Positions 1-12,864 are shown, counted from the first letter of the stretch. The stretch: DNA of 64,000 nt from Cardiocondyla obscurior (GCF_019399895.1 NC_091891.1:1426001-1490000); one strand, 5' to 3'. A program made the numbers and translations. Notes: generated by a model not told the origin, from the sequence alone.

Positions 1-159
1 AACAAGGCGTCCGTTAATTCGACCGCGGATGCGAGTAACGATAACGCGTTATCGATGCACACGGTGGAACATGCATGCATCGTCGACGACTATGCATGTA
101 CGATCGGTCCTTTAACACAACAGGTGGTTCTCAGAACGGCGATTGATCGAAGGAGCTAG
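1..159 (+). CDS. Possible 3'-terminal coding exon, cut by the window edge
   Basis: From the first base, frame 1 is open for 52 codons and stops at a TAG at 157-159. The translation has a mixed, soluble-protein composition, with the stretches ASNDNALSMHTVEH and CIVDDYACTIGPL. Codon third positions are GC-rich, unlike the AT-rich DNA that follows. An AATAAA at 209-214, 50 bases after the stop, would suit a polyadenylation signal, so this could be the end of a plus-strand gene lying to the left. An alternative is that the exon ends at CAG|GTGG (exon end 123) and continues elsewhere. Frame 2 is also open for part of this stretch, so the assignment is weak. No domain is recognisable. Confidence 0.3.
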   Translation, partial: NKASVNSTADASNDNALSMHTVEHACIVDDYACTIGPLTQQVVLRTAIDRRS

Positions 160-702
160 TAATTAATGTAACGTATATAACTCGCTTTATCTCGAACGTG
201 TCCTAAGTAATAAATCAAGATACATCGCGGCAACCGTCGGTCCAGCTGCACGGAAAGCGCGCGCTTGTGACATGCGCTTGAATTTGCAATTTGTTATCTT
301 CTCCATCTCTCTATCTCGTTCCCTTTATCCGTTTATCCCTTTTGTACATTGCGCTTCTGATTTTCCAAAAACAAAAGGGCTTTTAATTAATCTAGACAAA
401 CCGCATAAATTCTTTTACGATAAGAGCGTTTTTGCTACTTGCTTAGTTGGTCATCCAACGTCCGCGGAAAAATTAATTTCTCGCGGGAACATTATCATTT
501 TAGTTGGCAGGAATTGCACCGGCAATGTCCCGGTTATCGATTTGAGTCGCCCGCTCGTCAAGTAATCAAGAGTCAAGATCCGGCTGCACTTCTTCTCGGA
601 TTCTGTCTGCACTTCGCTCTCCTTATCTCCGAGGTAAAGAGAGAGAAAAGCGGTATTCCGGCGAGAAAACACTGCTAACGAAAGTAAATTCTCACGACCA
701 AT

Positions 703-726
703 CACTTTTCGCCGGCGCGAAAAGTG
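703..726. repeat. Perfect 10-bp stem hairpin with 4-nt loop
   Basis: CACTTTTCGC (703-712), loop CGGC, then GCGAAAAGTG (717-726) is an exact inverted repeat. It is isolated, with no adjacent T-run or gene end, so no terminator role is claimed. Confidence 0.6.
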
Positions 727-3700
727 CCGATAAAAATTTTATCCACGAACTTTCGCCCCGAGCGGCCATATCGAGATTGCGCGATAAATTTCGGCGGCTT
801 AAATTTTCGAAAGAAGTTTATTTTGAAATGTAAATTAATAATTGAATGATCAGCTGTTAACCTTGTTTGCATTTCGATGTTTTTTCTTAAACGAGCACGT
901 CGCGTTCTCTCATTAATAACTCTTATAGGTACTGAAATATTTCCTACGATTAACTATCTTTGTGAGATTGCCGCTCAAAGGTGGGACGGCTATCTCATTT
1001 TCAGCGCCCGAGGAAAATTGGCGTTCGCGCGTCACACTTCGCGTACATATTGCTCTTATTACGTATACGTAGCTTTGTCGCAACACAACGCGATATTATC
1101 ATCGATTAACAAACGAGACTCAAAGTGTCTCGACTATCAGGCGCTACACACGAGCTTGCTTCTAATGAAGCAAGGACTGCATCTAAAATTTTCCACCTTC
1201 TCTCGTTACTTAGAAATATTCAAGCCAAGTATTATTTCGCTTGATGCTGAAAGTTTCATTAATAAAAAATATCTCTGCGATAATAAAATGCTATTATTTC
1301 CGGTTTCATCAGAATTGTATGCAGCATAATGTAATATTTTCCTCGTTGCAAAATATCTTATTTTCTTTATGTCTCATGTCGAGAAATTTTGAGAATAAAA
1401 TGTTTATTATTCCTTTTATTTCTATAAAAAAGAGAATCTAAAGAATCCTATACGTCCGCGTGCACTTAATGATGCTGAACGCGTTCTTAAAGTATACGAG
1501 AAATCACTTGTTCTCATTTGCGACAGATTCGCGGGTGTTAAAAAAGAATTGCATGAATAACGTCGAGGATGGTTGTAGATAAACGGCCGCAGCTCGCGAC
1601 TCTCCATTATGCAGCGTAATGTCAGCAGATGCTGCATAATACACCGGCGGGAAGAAGCGCAAGACGAAGATCGGAATAAGGAGGCAAGGCGATTATTAAT
1701 TCATGCTTTATCGTCGCTTTCCGCTTCGATATAGTGAAACAGAAAGAAATAGCCAAAACGAGAAAAGGAACGGATGTTAGATTAAGCAGTAGGGAAGGCT
1801 AAAGGAAAATCCGTCGTTCCCGTGTGTTTCCGCCGTTTACAAAAGCCAGAAACGGGGCGCGATTTCAATGATAAATGGATTTTAATCAAACGCGTTCCGG
1901 AAGAAATAGTGCGCGCGTTACGGCCTCGCGCGCGATATGCATTAACGATGAACTTAATTAGGTCATCGCCATTCGTTTACGAGTAACCGAGCCGATTTCA
2001 TCGCCGGAATTTCTCCTTCGGGAGGGATCGATCGATCGGGTAAATTTATCAGGATCGCCGGGATAACGAATCGAATCCGCTGTCATCGGCAAGCGAAGAA
2101 ACTGATTCGCCCGGCAAACGTCCCCGTTGCGATTTTCCCATAAAACGCGCGCCACCGAACTTTTCCGTTGATAGAACGCGACGAAAGCGATTCGTTGTCG
2201 TCCCCGATATCGACGTGGAAAAATGTCGCGAGGCTTCCGCTCGAGAAGCCTATGCGTCGTTTCGGAACGATAAGCTGATCGTCGATTTAGGCTACGATTG
2301 ATGCGATTTGTGACAGGTGAATGTAAATCATCGCTGAGATCACTATTTTCATCTCATAAATATATTGGAAATTACCATGAATTATTCACGAAAAGAGCGC
2401 AAGCGTGAGCTCACGGAGTTTCTATTTTTTTTTTTTTTACGTTACGTTTTGACATTTTCCAAAAATAAAGGTTTCAGAAATTTTTTGCGTAAACAAGTAA
2501 ATTGGGGAAAAAAAGCTTATTGCCAGCGCGGCCTGCATACTTTTGTATTTTATGGCTAGTTTGCCGAGCAGCTTGGAATATCTAAAAATGTAACGAGTTA
2601 GATATATCATGCAAAATAAATACGAAAGATTAGCATTATATACTGGCCATTTTGAGAGAGATTCCCAGAATTATGGCAGGAGAAGAGTGTAATATCTTTC
2701 ACGGTGAATGTTTGCGAACTATACATTCGCAGCTTTATCGCGACGGTATTTAAGGTATAAGTCACGCCAGTGATAGTCTTCCTGCCAAAAAAAAAATTAG
2801 CAAACGTAGTATAAAATAAATTTTTATTTTATATCCTCGTGGAAGAAAAATTAATAAACGTCAATTTCTCTTTAATTCGTAGTCGTAAATTCTTCATTAA
2901 TTTACTGTTAACTGTCCGTTAAAATAACTATCGTTTGCAAGTTATTTTTTTTTCTTTCCGTCTAAAAGAAAACTACTTTTCCGTCACAAAAACAGCGGTG
3001 TCGATAATCTCCTTTTGCTGAACCTGTTATCGCGCTTTATCTGTGAGAGCCGAGTTCTCAGACGAGCTCGGATCAAGACACACATACATAGGTATATTCC
3101 TCATTAAGCCATCAAAGTAGCGAGCGTAATTACGGGAGTAAATCTCTGCCGGTGGTTATCTCGCCGGTATGCTCGCTCATTAATCGAAGGATAATTACGT
3201 ACGGACCTCATCAAAGTCATCTCGCAAGCGGGCGCGCGACGTCTTTCAACTTTCGTGTCGCCGGTACGAATCGATTTGTGCCGTTTCGTCAGTCAGCGCA
3301 CGGTGCTTTCTGTACTTGACACATGTATATCGCCGATTAAGGGATCATCTCAGCCAACTCGGATACAGCGAAGTTTAATTGGATCGTCTTGCGTCTGTAC
3401 TTGAAATCGAGAGATACGTACGTGCGTGTGCGATTTGCGGGACGAGAAGGAAGCGTGCTGCGTTTAGCATTATATCGCGAGTTCTGAAATCTTTTCATTT
3501 TGTTCGACTGCGAGCGCTGACAAAGTCAAAGGCAGGGTAACATAGTCGAGAGAGAGTTTCGAATTAATTGCGGGACGACAATGGGATACGGAAACTCCTT
3601 AGAGCTGCCTTTCTTAATTATCTCTTACCATTTTCACCATTCGGCGTTACAGTCGATAGCATGTTTAAATATTATTTTTTGAAATCTCTCCGGAGAAAAG

Positions 3701-4740
3701 AAGGGTCGACCTTTTAAATTGTCGTATAACCAAGGAATTAATTGCGGAAGAATGTGTGCCGCGTATTTAAATTAATTAAAAACTTTACCCACGACGTTCC
3801 CATTTTCTTCTACGCCATAATCAAAGTGTCTGCGTAACAGGTATAAAAAGAAACTTTCAGAACATTTTATAGTTTGCCGTGGCCGCCGACCATGTTAATT
3901 ACGCGTCGAAAAGCGTCGCTTGAAGACTCGCGTCGCGAAGCTTCCGCGAGAGGGAGGCGGAAAAAAAAGGGGGAGTGAAAGCGTCTAAGTGAAAGAAGTT
4001 AACTGTCGGAATATTGGGGTGCGCGCACGAGACTCCATTGACTCTAATTGGATCGTCCTTCTTGCCCGGCTGCCAAGAATTACACGTGAAAATTCTCTGC
4101 TAACTCGCGTGTTGATATACCTTCTACCCGATGTGCAAATATAGACGAGTTGGCTTCTCTTTACGTTTATTCGCGAGATGCAAAGCTCCCGTAGGGTGAC
4201 ACACGGCAAGGGACGACTAATTAGGCAGAGCGGCTCAAAGAGTGGCGAAGGAGAAAGAGAGTCTTTGTGCGCGAGGTATTTTGTCAAAAAACGAGTACTA
4301 AATATAGCGCGCGACAGTTTACAAGTTTCTTTAGATGCACTTCTTCCCGCCGCTTTGGCTCGTCTTGCAGCCCGATGGGGCTCGCGGAGTTAATTAAGAT
4401 TTTATTAAAGTTCGAAATTCAGTTTCACATTTTTATGAGAAATGAAAATGATACTCCCTCTCGCGAAGAAAGTTCGCTTCCTCCTTTCTTTGCCGGCCCG
4501 TGTGCATGGTATTCTCCAAGACACAAAACTTTCAATCTCCAAACAAAAAGTTGGCTATAACAAATTCCGTTACCCGAATCAATTACGTGCTCCAACTTAG
4601 CGGCGGTACTTTCTAGAGCGAGGAAATTAATGATGCATCCCGACGGTCGGAATTATCTGGTGAAGGGAAACGATCGCGAATCGCGTGACCCCACGGGGTG
4701 ATAAAACTCTTTCATTTTAGAAGAGATCGCGGACCGCGCT

Positions 4741-4779
4741 AAAAAAAAAAAAAAAAAAAAAAAATAAAAAAAAAAAAAA
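4741..4779. repeat. Poly-A tract interrupted by one T
   Basis: 24 A, one T, then 14 A. It has the length of a retroposon tail, but I find no element body or target-site duplication beside it, so it is listed only as a simple repeat. Confidence 0.8.
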
Positions 4780-7310
4780 GATGAACCGCGATATCCGGCT
4801 CTAATATCCCAGAGTAAAATAGCGCTTTTATGTCCCGCATCATCGTACATCGTTTTCCAGACAGATTTCAGAGCAGGTTTCGTCGCGGCAAGCGCCGTTA
4901 CACGCGAGAACGTACGCGGAGGACAACAGACATCGAGTCAGGCTTGACGAGAGCCATTCTTTCGTTCATCACGCACTGAAGTGAACATCCGCCTCGTTAC
5001 TTTGTCGCGCCTGACGCACCGCGTGAAACAATAGTTATTTCCCACACATCGAAATGAATGGCGTAAATGTCACCGTGCTATTTTATTGATGTATCGCGAC
5101 GATAACAACGATATTCTCTACTAAACTCCCTGACATCAGTAATATTTTATTAATATTTTATTATTACTTGGATATGATATTAATCTTATCACTATACATA
5201 TTGCTACAATGATATTACACTTACACCACTTTTGCACTCGTTATTATTTAATAATGATTTTAATTATACGATTGTGTTATAGGATCTACTATATCATAAT
5301 TATAATGAATATTACATTCTTATACCCCTTCCCTTTCGATTGATAAACAAAAGCTTTTCATCGATTGTCACACGTATAATAAAAATGTTGAAATGAACGG
5401 AGATTACTCATCAAATTAAATTTTTTAATTAAAATTTTATTTATATTTTTTTTTCTATATTTTACAAGCTTAATCCGCGCACGTTACAACCAGGGATAAT
5501 ATCGGTGCAATTATGCGAGTCGACTCTGGTTATTGAAAGAAGGCACGCGTAAATGTATATTAGAAAACGTGTGCTGCATCGAGCGAATGGAACGCGTGAT
5601 GGAATATGTATTATACCTGATACGTAATGGGATATGAACGATAATGCACTCACGTGGCATAAACCAGACAAGAGTTTAGAATTTTTATAATTTCGTTAAT
5701 TTAATAATTGACCCATAAGACTATTCTTTAAAAAGTTGACTAACGCGAATCACGAAGCAATGAATTTAAACCTTGTATTAAAATCTCAAGGATTTACGCC
5801 GGTGACATAATCCCGCCTTTTACGCGCCGGCGCCGGCACAAAGGACACCGTCATGTTCGTAAAACTTTCAACGTATTGTATGCGTGTATGCTCGCGGAAA
5901 AGTCGGACTTAAAAATTTTTACTGTCCGGCGCTCGACAATTTCTCGAGATTCAGCGAGCGCGCTCGAGTTCCGCAAGCAACGCGCGCTATTTTAATAGCT
6001 CCTGTCAACTTAGTTACACGCTGCACGAACATGTCGCTTTCGCGTTTCGTTTTTATGCTTTATTTGGAAAAATGTATTTATCCAATCTCGCGGGAGACGT
6101 CAACAACGTACCCGGCCGTCGTTCTCGAGCGCGACAATGAAATCAAGGAGCGATGTAACGTTATACATATATAGATAAGGTATATTTAATTATCACACTC
6201 TGAACTGTGTTATATAAAACTCGGAAGATAAAACTATAAACACTTCATCTAATAAATGAGAAAAATTATTAAACTACCATTATACCAAAAATAAAACGAC
6301 ATATGTATAACGTGAATAATCTGTTGATTTTATTTCAGAGAAGTACGTCACCGTTAAATCCGCTTTTGTTTTAGCTTTGAGCGTGATTTTCGCGTGATTC
6401 ATTACGTGATGTATATTCGATTGTCGGGAAAAATTGCCGGAGGAAGAGATCCCTCTCTTAAAGTGTACATAAACCGCGAGCGATACTTGCGACGTGGCGA
6501 CAAATTCGGTTTATGAACTCGGGGAATCACGTCGAAGCATTCGTCACCGCGAAAAGAAAACCACGAGCGAGCTTCGCGATCAGACTGCGCGATTTCGCCG
6601 CGAGGTAATTTCAAAGTCAGGCGCGATAAGTCAGTGGGTTAAATCCCTTCCCGCGGATGTGGAGGCGAGGAGGTAAGGGTTTGAGAGCTCGGCCGCCCAC
6701 TTCGGTCGAGGACGTTTCCTCGGCCCGAGGCCATTACGATAATCAACGGTTACAGACCGCGTCCCGAGTACGGTGGTTCGTAATTTTGTACTCATTCCTA
6801 CCAGTGGCGCATTTTTACGAACCGGTTGGAAAGATTATCCGTCTGCTACGGAACGAAACGCAAAGCTACCTTTGTGAAAAAATGTTCGGTGCGTAAACAC
6901 CGGACATTATTAAATCCGTAAATGGTGCACACAAGCATTTTGTGATGCAATTGCAACAATAATAACTATAATAACCAACATCAACGTGCCAGCCGTATAT
7001 ATTGGTTCTAAGAATGTTTCAACTTGTAATTCGTAAAAAAAAAGTATCTCGCTCTGTAGGTCTTTTATTTTTAACTCTATATGAGAAGCTGCATAATTCG
7101 ATTTATTTAATCTCACATAATGTTTAAACGATTCCCCGTATTAGTTATTATAAATTATGATCTATCATCTAATATTAAAATACAAAAAATATTAAAAATT
7201 CTTAAAAAAAAGTTTATTTTTAATGCAATCATTAAACGCTAAGTACAAAACAAAAGTATAAATAAAAAATCAGACACAAGCAACGACGAGAACACGACAA
7301 CGAGACTTAC

Positions 7311-8052
7311 CAAAAATTCGCCGCTACCAAGGCTTTGCTGAGATCCGTCCGGCGTAACCGCGAGATCCGCGACAATTGACGTAGAGAAACTCCTGCGTGC
7401 TTGATGATGACACTTGTGCGGGCCGAGATTTCTTTGCGTAGCGTAACCGGAAACTACAGGGCTTTCGTTTAGCTTGGACGTCCATATCTCTTGCTCGTGC
7501 TGCGGAGACTGGCTGATAGTGCGATGCTTGGTGAATCTGGAGATACGCTCGGTCTTCACCCAGTCGTGATTCGGACGAGGCTGCCGCGTGATCGTCTGCA
7601 AAGATTTCATCGCGTTGAAGCGCGAGAAGCCGTCTTCCATCGCGGCTGCCCAGAGATGATCCGGCAGATCCCTGGAGCCGCACTGCGTCTCTACGGATTG
7701 ACGGTCCGAGGACGAACCCAGGCCGGAAGTGGTTGGCGTGGTCGGGTAGAATCTCCGGTAGGAGGTGTCCTTGGAATCCTCTATATCCGTGGAGTAGAAA
7801 TCACCGTCGCGCGACTCCAATGAGCGATTGTTCTCGTGAAGATTCAGAGACGAGCCGATGCCGGTCGAGGTGGTCGAGGTGCGGCAGAATCGGCGCTCGT
7901 TCGCCGACGTCCATATCTCATCCGTAATCGAGGAACCGATCCCCGTGGAGGTCGTAGGCGTTCTACGCGAAAGAGGCTTTATATAGCCGCTATTGTATGG
8001 ATATAACGAAATACGGGGAGACTTCGTAGGCGGATTTAAAACTGCTAACATG
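7311..8052 (-). CDS. Internal coding exon of an unrecognised Ser/Thr-rich protein with repeated Trp motifs
   Basis: The minus-strand frame is open across the whole stretch, with codon use and composition clearly unlike its surroundings. The exon ends at a good donor, TTTTTG|GTAAGTCTCG (exon end 7311). The protein is rich in Ser, Thr, Arg and Pro, has no predicted membrane segment within the exon and looks disordered. It carries an internal repeat: three versions of TPTTSTGIGSS, two of EIWTS, and a DHLWAAAMEDGF segment that echoes LESLWAAGLDEG in the upstream exon. The 5' border is uncertain. An acceptor before 8052 (AG|C, followed by ATG) is in phase with the donor at 8264. An acceptor before 8078 (TTGCAG|AAA) is in phase only with a weaker donor at 8233. 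The ATG at 8051-8049 could also start a shorter isoform. I do not recognise the family. A cytoplasmic scaffold or signalling protein is a guess from composition alone. Downstream exons must lie further left or outside the window. Confidence 0.72.
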
Positions 8053-8264
8053 CTCGATTTTAATTTAATAAACGTTTTCTGCAATTTTGTAGACTCAAAT
8101 TGTTTTTTAAATATCGAGGTAAAACATTTTAGAATCAATAATTGATTTTTGACGTTCTAATTTATAAAGTTAATCAAACTTTTCCTCCCCCTTTTTTTTT
8201 GGGAGGAACCAAAAAAAATATTACAAATTTTACAAACCGATCAATTTCGTGAATAACTATATAC
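8053..8264 (-). other. Short intron between the two minus-strand coding exons
   Basis: About 210 bp, AT-rich, with frequent poly-A/T runs, between two GC-richer exons. The donor is CTCATAG|GTATATAG on the minus strand. It leaves two bases of a codon, matching the AG|C acceptor before 8052. The alternative pair (8233 and 8078) gives a phase-0 intron of about 155 bp. Sequence alone cannot decide between the two. Confidence 0.5.
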
Positions 8265-8676
8265 CTATGAGAAAAGTTCCTCTCTCTCCAGAGGTCGTCG
8301 GGATTCGCGGGAGACGTGTGGCTCGTAGAAGAGGACGCGGCGAGAGTAGTATGCTGATTCGCGTAAGAGCATCTCTGCGGAAATCCCATCCCCTCGTCCA
8401 GGCCGGCTGCCCAGAGCGACTCAAGGGGTAGATCCTGGGTGCCCACGGGGGTGTCGCCGGCGCCCTTACCGTTTCCCGCTCCCGTTCCGTGTTTCCCCCC
8501 GTTCCCGACGGAGGGGAACACTCTCTCGGCACCCTGAAGGACGCAGCACATACTCGTGCCGCCTCCCTCGCTGCCCCCGACACCACCCTCCTCCTCCGCC
8601 TCCGACCCCCTGGAACCGACGCTTTGCAGGCAACCTATTGTGACCGAGCTTTTGACCTGGTGCCAGGCCTCGACCC
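8265..8676 (-). CDS. Upstream coding exon of the same unrecognised protein
   Basis: The minus strand is open from a stop near 8767 through the donor at 8265/8264. The protein-like part begins around EAWHQVKSSVTIGCLQ, followed by an acidic, Gly-rich linker (EAEEEGGVGGSEGG). Next come FPSVGNGGKHGTGAG, QDLPLESLWAAGLDEG and a Ser/Thr/His stretch ending PDDLWRERNFSH. The LPxxxLWAA and DDLW motifs recur in the downstream exon, which ties the two together as one gene. The start is set at an acceptor-like CCTCCTAAAAAAAG|GGG, which is a weak site. Other AG sites within 60 bases are possible, and the exon could begin further upstream as a first exon. GC-rich, Gly-rich coding of this kind is common in disordered insect proteins. 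Function unknown. Confidence 0.65.
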
Positions 8677-10798
8677 CTTTTTTTAGGAGGGGGTGACGAC
8701 GCTCCCGGCGGTCGGTTCCTCTCCGGTTCGTTCTTCTCCGCTTAGGCCCTTCAGGCCGGTTGCCTCTTCAAGGCCGGCCCTTCATCCCTCTCGCCTTTTT
8801 GCGCGTTTGCGAGCGCTTCTTCGGCTGCTAATCGCCGGGTATAATAATTAGCGAACGGTGACAGTCGACGTAATGCTCCACTATGTGTCTTCCTTACGTA
8901 GAAATATGTTGAGGAAACTTGAGTACACTGAAAGTTGGTTTCGCTGTTATAATTCTCAAACAGAGTAATTTAATACGAACATTGCGGACTTTTCGCTGGG
9001 TTTGTGAAAGAAGCGGTTGGGTTATTATTAAATTAATTACTTCGCCAGTAAACAAAAGTTTAATAAAATATATGTATAATGAGAGTATATATTATTTAAA
9101 CGAATGCACCGAGACGGCACAATGCTTCTATTATTTCTTTTTTGTGTAACAATTTATCACAGCTCTATACATTGCTATAGCGACGAACTTTTTACAGCTG
9201 AGCGTGGCAGATTATCGAGAACGCGAAGTCAAAATACAGTGCTACGTCTCGTTCGTCTGTCGCAGCTTCCGCGCTTTTTTTTTTTTTTTTTTATTTTATT
9301 TATCGCACGCGTCGGAACGTTAATTAGCTAATGAAGACTAACGAGAACGAGAAAGCCGGAATGTGAAGTCTAGTCGATCCGCGTGCGAACACATACACGA
9401 ATCGACCCCGAGGGCGCCCATAAAGCTTTCGATGCCGACAAAATTCGATGGAATGGCCATTATACTGCACGGGCAAATTGAAAGCCGCGTAATTCGTTAT
9501 TTACCGACGCAGCTTTGTAATTGACTGGGGCACAGCGTACCCGATGATTTATCACGATCGTCTGGACCCTTTTCGCCGGGACCGATCTGTCCCGCTCGTG
9601 TCGACTGTCCCCGACAGAGATTTACGAGCGATACGACCGTCGAAACGTCGGGAGAAACATATGGCGGTGACGATTTCGCATGATATAGCCTTGCATAAGA
9701 AAAATCTCATTTCAAAGGTACATATCGTCAAAATAATTCAATAATATTTCGATAATACGCAACCTAATTAAAGAACACGCCCCAATCTAATTTTAAATCT
9801 CACAAATAATTATTTGAATTAATATTTTATACAAATTATAATCGAAACGTTTCTCGACAGCATGATAAATTTGTGCGTCAAATTGTTAGCCCACTTATCT
9901 TTAATGTGATATTGCTAGCTGATAATAAATGAACCAATCACATTCTGATTCTACTTCAGGAATATTGCAACGACAGTGTAATGTTTGCGCAATCAAATTA
10001 GTATCTTGTTTACCCTTTAAACGTGCTAGTCTAACTCGCCAAATTAAACTCGACACGTTTTCCCAAAATTCCCGGTACACCAGACGGAAATACATCGGTG
10101 AATTACGAAATTGCATATCATGCACATTGGTCGTATAAAGTTTGTATTAATTTATAGTCGAATGCATAAACACAACAGAAAGATATTAAATGACAAAATG
10201 TGGTTTTTTTTTCTTCTTTTTTTGCCATTTAAAAACTTTCCATCGAAAGATCGTAATTTCAGGTCAGCGTCACGGTAATGCGATTTGTTATAAAAATGTA
10301 ATAAAATGCGCAACAAAATTTGTGATATATGATGAAATATCCGATGTAAATCAACGATAAAATTTTTCGCAGCTCCGATACGACGCGGCGACGCGACCTA
10401 CTTTATTTAATCCTTCCATTCACGTACATGTCGAATATGCGCAAGAGTCGTCCGCGATATAACTCTTTGCGAAAGAAGAGCTCTTCTTTAACGGATTTAC
10501 TGACGGAAACCCCGCGATAGATGCGAAACTTCGTCTGGACGGAAACGTGGCTGCTGCAGCAGCTTCAATGGAAATCTCAACAAATTTTCTTTCACGTCTC
10601 TCTCTCCCTCTCCGGACTATATTCCTCGATTCGCAATTTTTATATTCGAAATAGAACAAAGATGAAAATTTCCACTCCCCTTCTTTCTTTCTTAGAAGAA
10701 ATGGCAGCATATACTTCTTAATATAGCGAGATATCATTATTATTTCGTAATTTATCTAATTTAAAAGCCAATAATTAAATAAGTAAAATTTATGTATA
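8677..10798. other. Intron or 5' flank of the minus-strand gene; no clear exon
   Basis: The first 150 bases stay GC-rich and are pyrimidine-rich on the plus strand, which may be 5' UTR or intron border. A possible micro-exon on the minus strand lies near 8897-8927 (TTTCAG acceptor, GTAAGGAAG donor, about 31 nt), but it is too short to trust. A T18 run sits at 9275-9292. The remainder is AT-rich with no supported coding. Confidence 0.5.
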
Positions 10799-11095
10799 CC
10801 CGAGTGGAAATTGATTCCCACCGTTATCTAATAATAATTAGCTAGCCAATTCGTGCTTTATCTCGTGGCTGTCTAGCAAAACTGTCCAGCTCTGAATCAG
10901 AAACATATAACACTCAAAACGTACTTTTTTTTTTTTAATGAGAACTTTATTTTTTAAAGATAGTCACCAAATAATAAATGCTTTCTTATAATTTATGGCT
11001 AGTACCAAACTAGTTACCAGTTAAGAAAAATATTTAATCTGCGCGATCTAATCACTAGCTACAAATCAGATTAACTAGATAAATTTCCACTCGGG
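10799..11095. mobile_element. MITE-like element with 14-bp terminal inverted repeats and TA duplication
   Basis: The left end CCCGAGTGGAAATT (10799-10812) is repeated exactly, inverted, at the right end (11082-11095). TA dinucleotides flank both ends (10797-10798 and 11096-11097). That is the target-site signature of the Tc1/mariner superfamily and of MITEs mobilised by it. The 297-bp interior is AT-rich, contains a T-run, and has no open frame of useful length, so the element is non-autonomous. I saw no second full copy in the window; an isolated ACCCGAATGGAAA at about 12020 is probably unrelated. Confidence 0.72.
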
Positions 11096-12864
11096 TAATG
11101 TTACATTATTAAAAAAAAAAAAAAAATTGGAAACGTCTGTAGAAGTAAATAAAACCTGAGACAGATCAAGAGAAAGGTATCTCTCAATTTTTATAGAAAT
11201 ACTTTTAAATTCCGTTTGCGCGTGAACAGCCGCTGGCTTTCAGAATTAATAAGAGAAGAAATAATGAAAAAGATTCAAGCACCGCACCATCGAGAGGAAC
11301 AAAAAAAAAAAAAAAAATAAAGAGCCACTAAATATTTATAGAATACTTTACCAGCGCAAGACGATTCAACGTGATACGCGATGTGCTTGCAAAAAGGTGG
11401 ATGCATAAATAAGCGAGCGTTGGGGAAGTCGATGTAACGCTTGGCAGGGTGCGAACGGATACGTGGATGGGTTGAGAGGACAAGAAAGAACAACTTTCGT
11501 CTCTTCGAGTGGCCGCGAAATGAGCATGATCTATCGTTACGATGCATAATAACGCGAGCAGCGCGCTCGCCAGTAGAATAAACATGGAATTTAATATTGC
11601 CATGCTTCTGCATGCCCGCAATGCAACATTACCGATATGAAATTTCTGCGCGGCGCTGCGGAATTTCCGCGCACACGTAACCGTATGCAAATTAGCACGT
11701 ATGTACGTGGGAATTCTGTTACGTCCGCGATCGGCGTATCTCGATCTCGTTCGATTGAGTTTAAAAAAAAAAAAAAAAAATTACAAACGCGTACCAAAAG
11801 ACATCAAAGCGCCGAACGGTACCGTCGTTAACCCGCACGAACTGAATTACAACGTTAACGGTGTCGCGAGGAAAACGTTATCGCGTCGTTAACGTCGATC
11901 GATATTTAAATAGTCACTTTTGCCGTAATAAAAATGATATACAAGCCGTAAGTACATAGAGATATTATCGAATGAAACGTGGATTGCGTCGCTTATATTA
12001 AAACCCTTTTCTTTTTTTTACCCGAATGGAAAAAGAAGTAACGCTATGATCTTCTTTCTTTATATGCTAAACAGCTAAACGGTTAAAATCGTTCTCTACG
12101 TGTCACATTATCGTGCGGAACATAAATAATTTATAGCGGAACATATATTGTGCTTTAAAGGCAGTTCTCCAATACAGAAGATCCGGGACTGGTATCCACA
12201 AAATATATTATGATTAAGTATGACAGTGCCAGTAAAGGGGAAAAATTATCTCCGACCAATGCAGTATGTAAAAGAAAGAAAGAAAGAGCGAGCGAGATAG
12301 AAAACGAGGAAGAAAGTTCGAATTTATAAAGATGGCTGAAAAAAAAATAAAAATAAAAAAGACAAAGTACACGCCGGGGCGAGGAATACGTTGAAGTATG
12401 ATCGCCATTAAATATTTATAAAATAGGTTGCGGGTTATGTAAGAGCAAAATGGCGTATCGGATGAGTCGCCTGCCTGTTTCTCATAGCTGGTTTACGCGT
12501 AAAACTATGATTTCCGTTTAATGTCTTCATGAATACACACTGCATCTTGCGCGCGTCGTTGAAAAACGAGCACGGAGAAAGACGGACGCGTGTACTCCCG
12601 CGAATCTACCGACTTTTATATGCATCCGCAGGCGATGTATTCACGGATGCACGCGTACGTAGCGCACGCAACACGCTGTGTTACATTATTTCGGCATCAT
12701 AAAGCTGATATCTAAATTCGCGAAGCCGCGGACACTCGTAAAAGCAGGAAGATCCGTAGAAAAAATAATACTTAACGGTGAAAGCGCGTTCTAAAAAACT
12801 ATAATTTCCCTTTTGCAAAGTAAATAAAATTCATATAAATTCTGAAAAAAAAACTACGTTAAAA

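Larger units (their letters stand above)
160..7310. other. Non-coding, AT-rich intergenic or intronic stretch
   Basis: I see no convincing exon in this block. Open frames are short and overlap on both strands without a protein-like bias. Landmarks are a perfect hairpin (703-726), a GATC-rich tract near 2000-2060, a long poly-A run (4741-4779) and very AT-rich DNA around 5100-5460 and 7020-7240. A minus-strand donor-like GTAAGAGAT near 3624 has no open frame upstream of it. Because the minus-strand exon at 7311 ends in a strong donor, the part of this block next to it is probably an intron of that gene. Confidence 0.6.

Noticed and set aside
7324..7927. Other-frame ORFs over the minus-strand coding exon
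   Set aside because: They are shadows of the 7311-8052 exon; their translations lack the repeated motifs and have biased Arg-rich composition.
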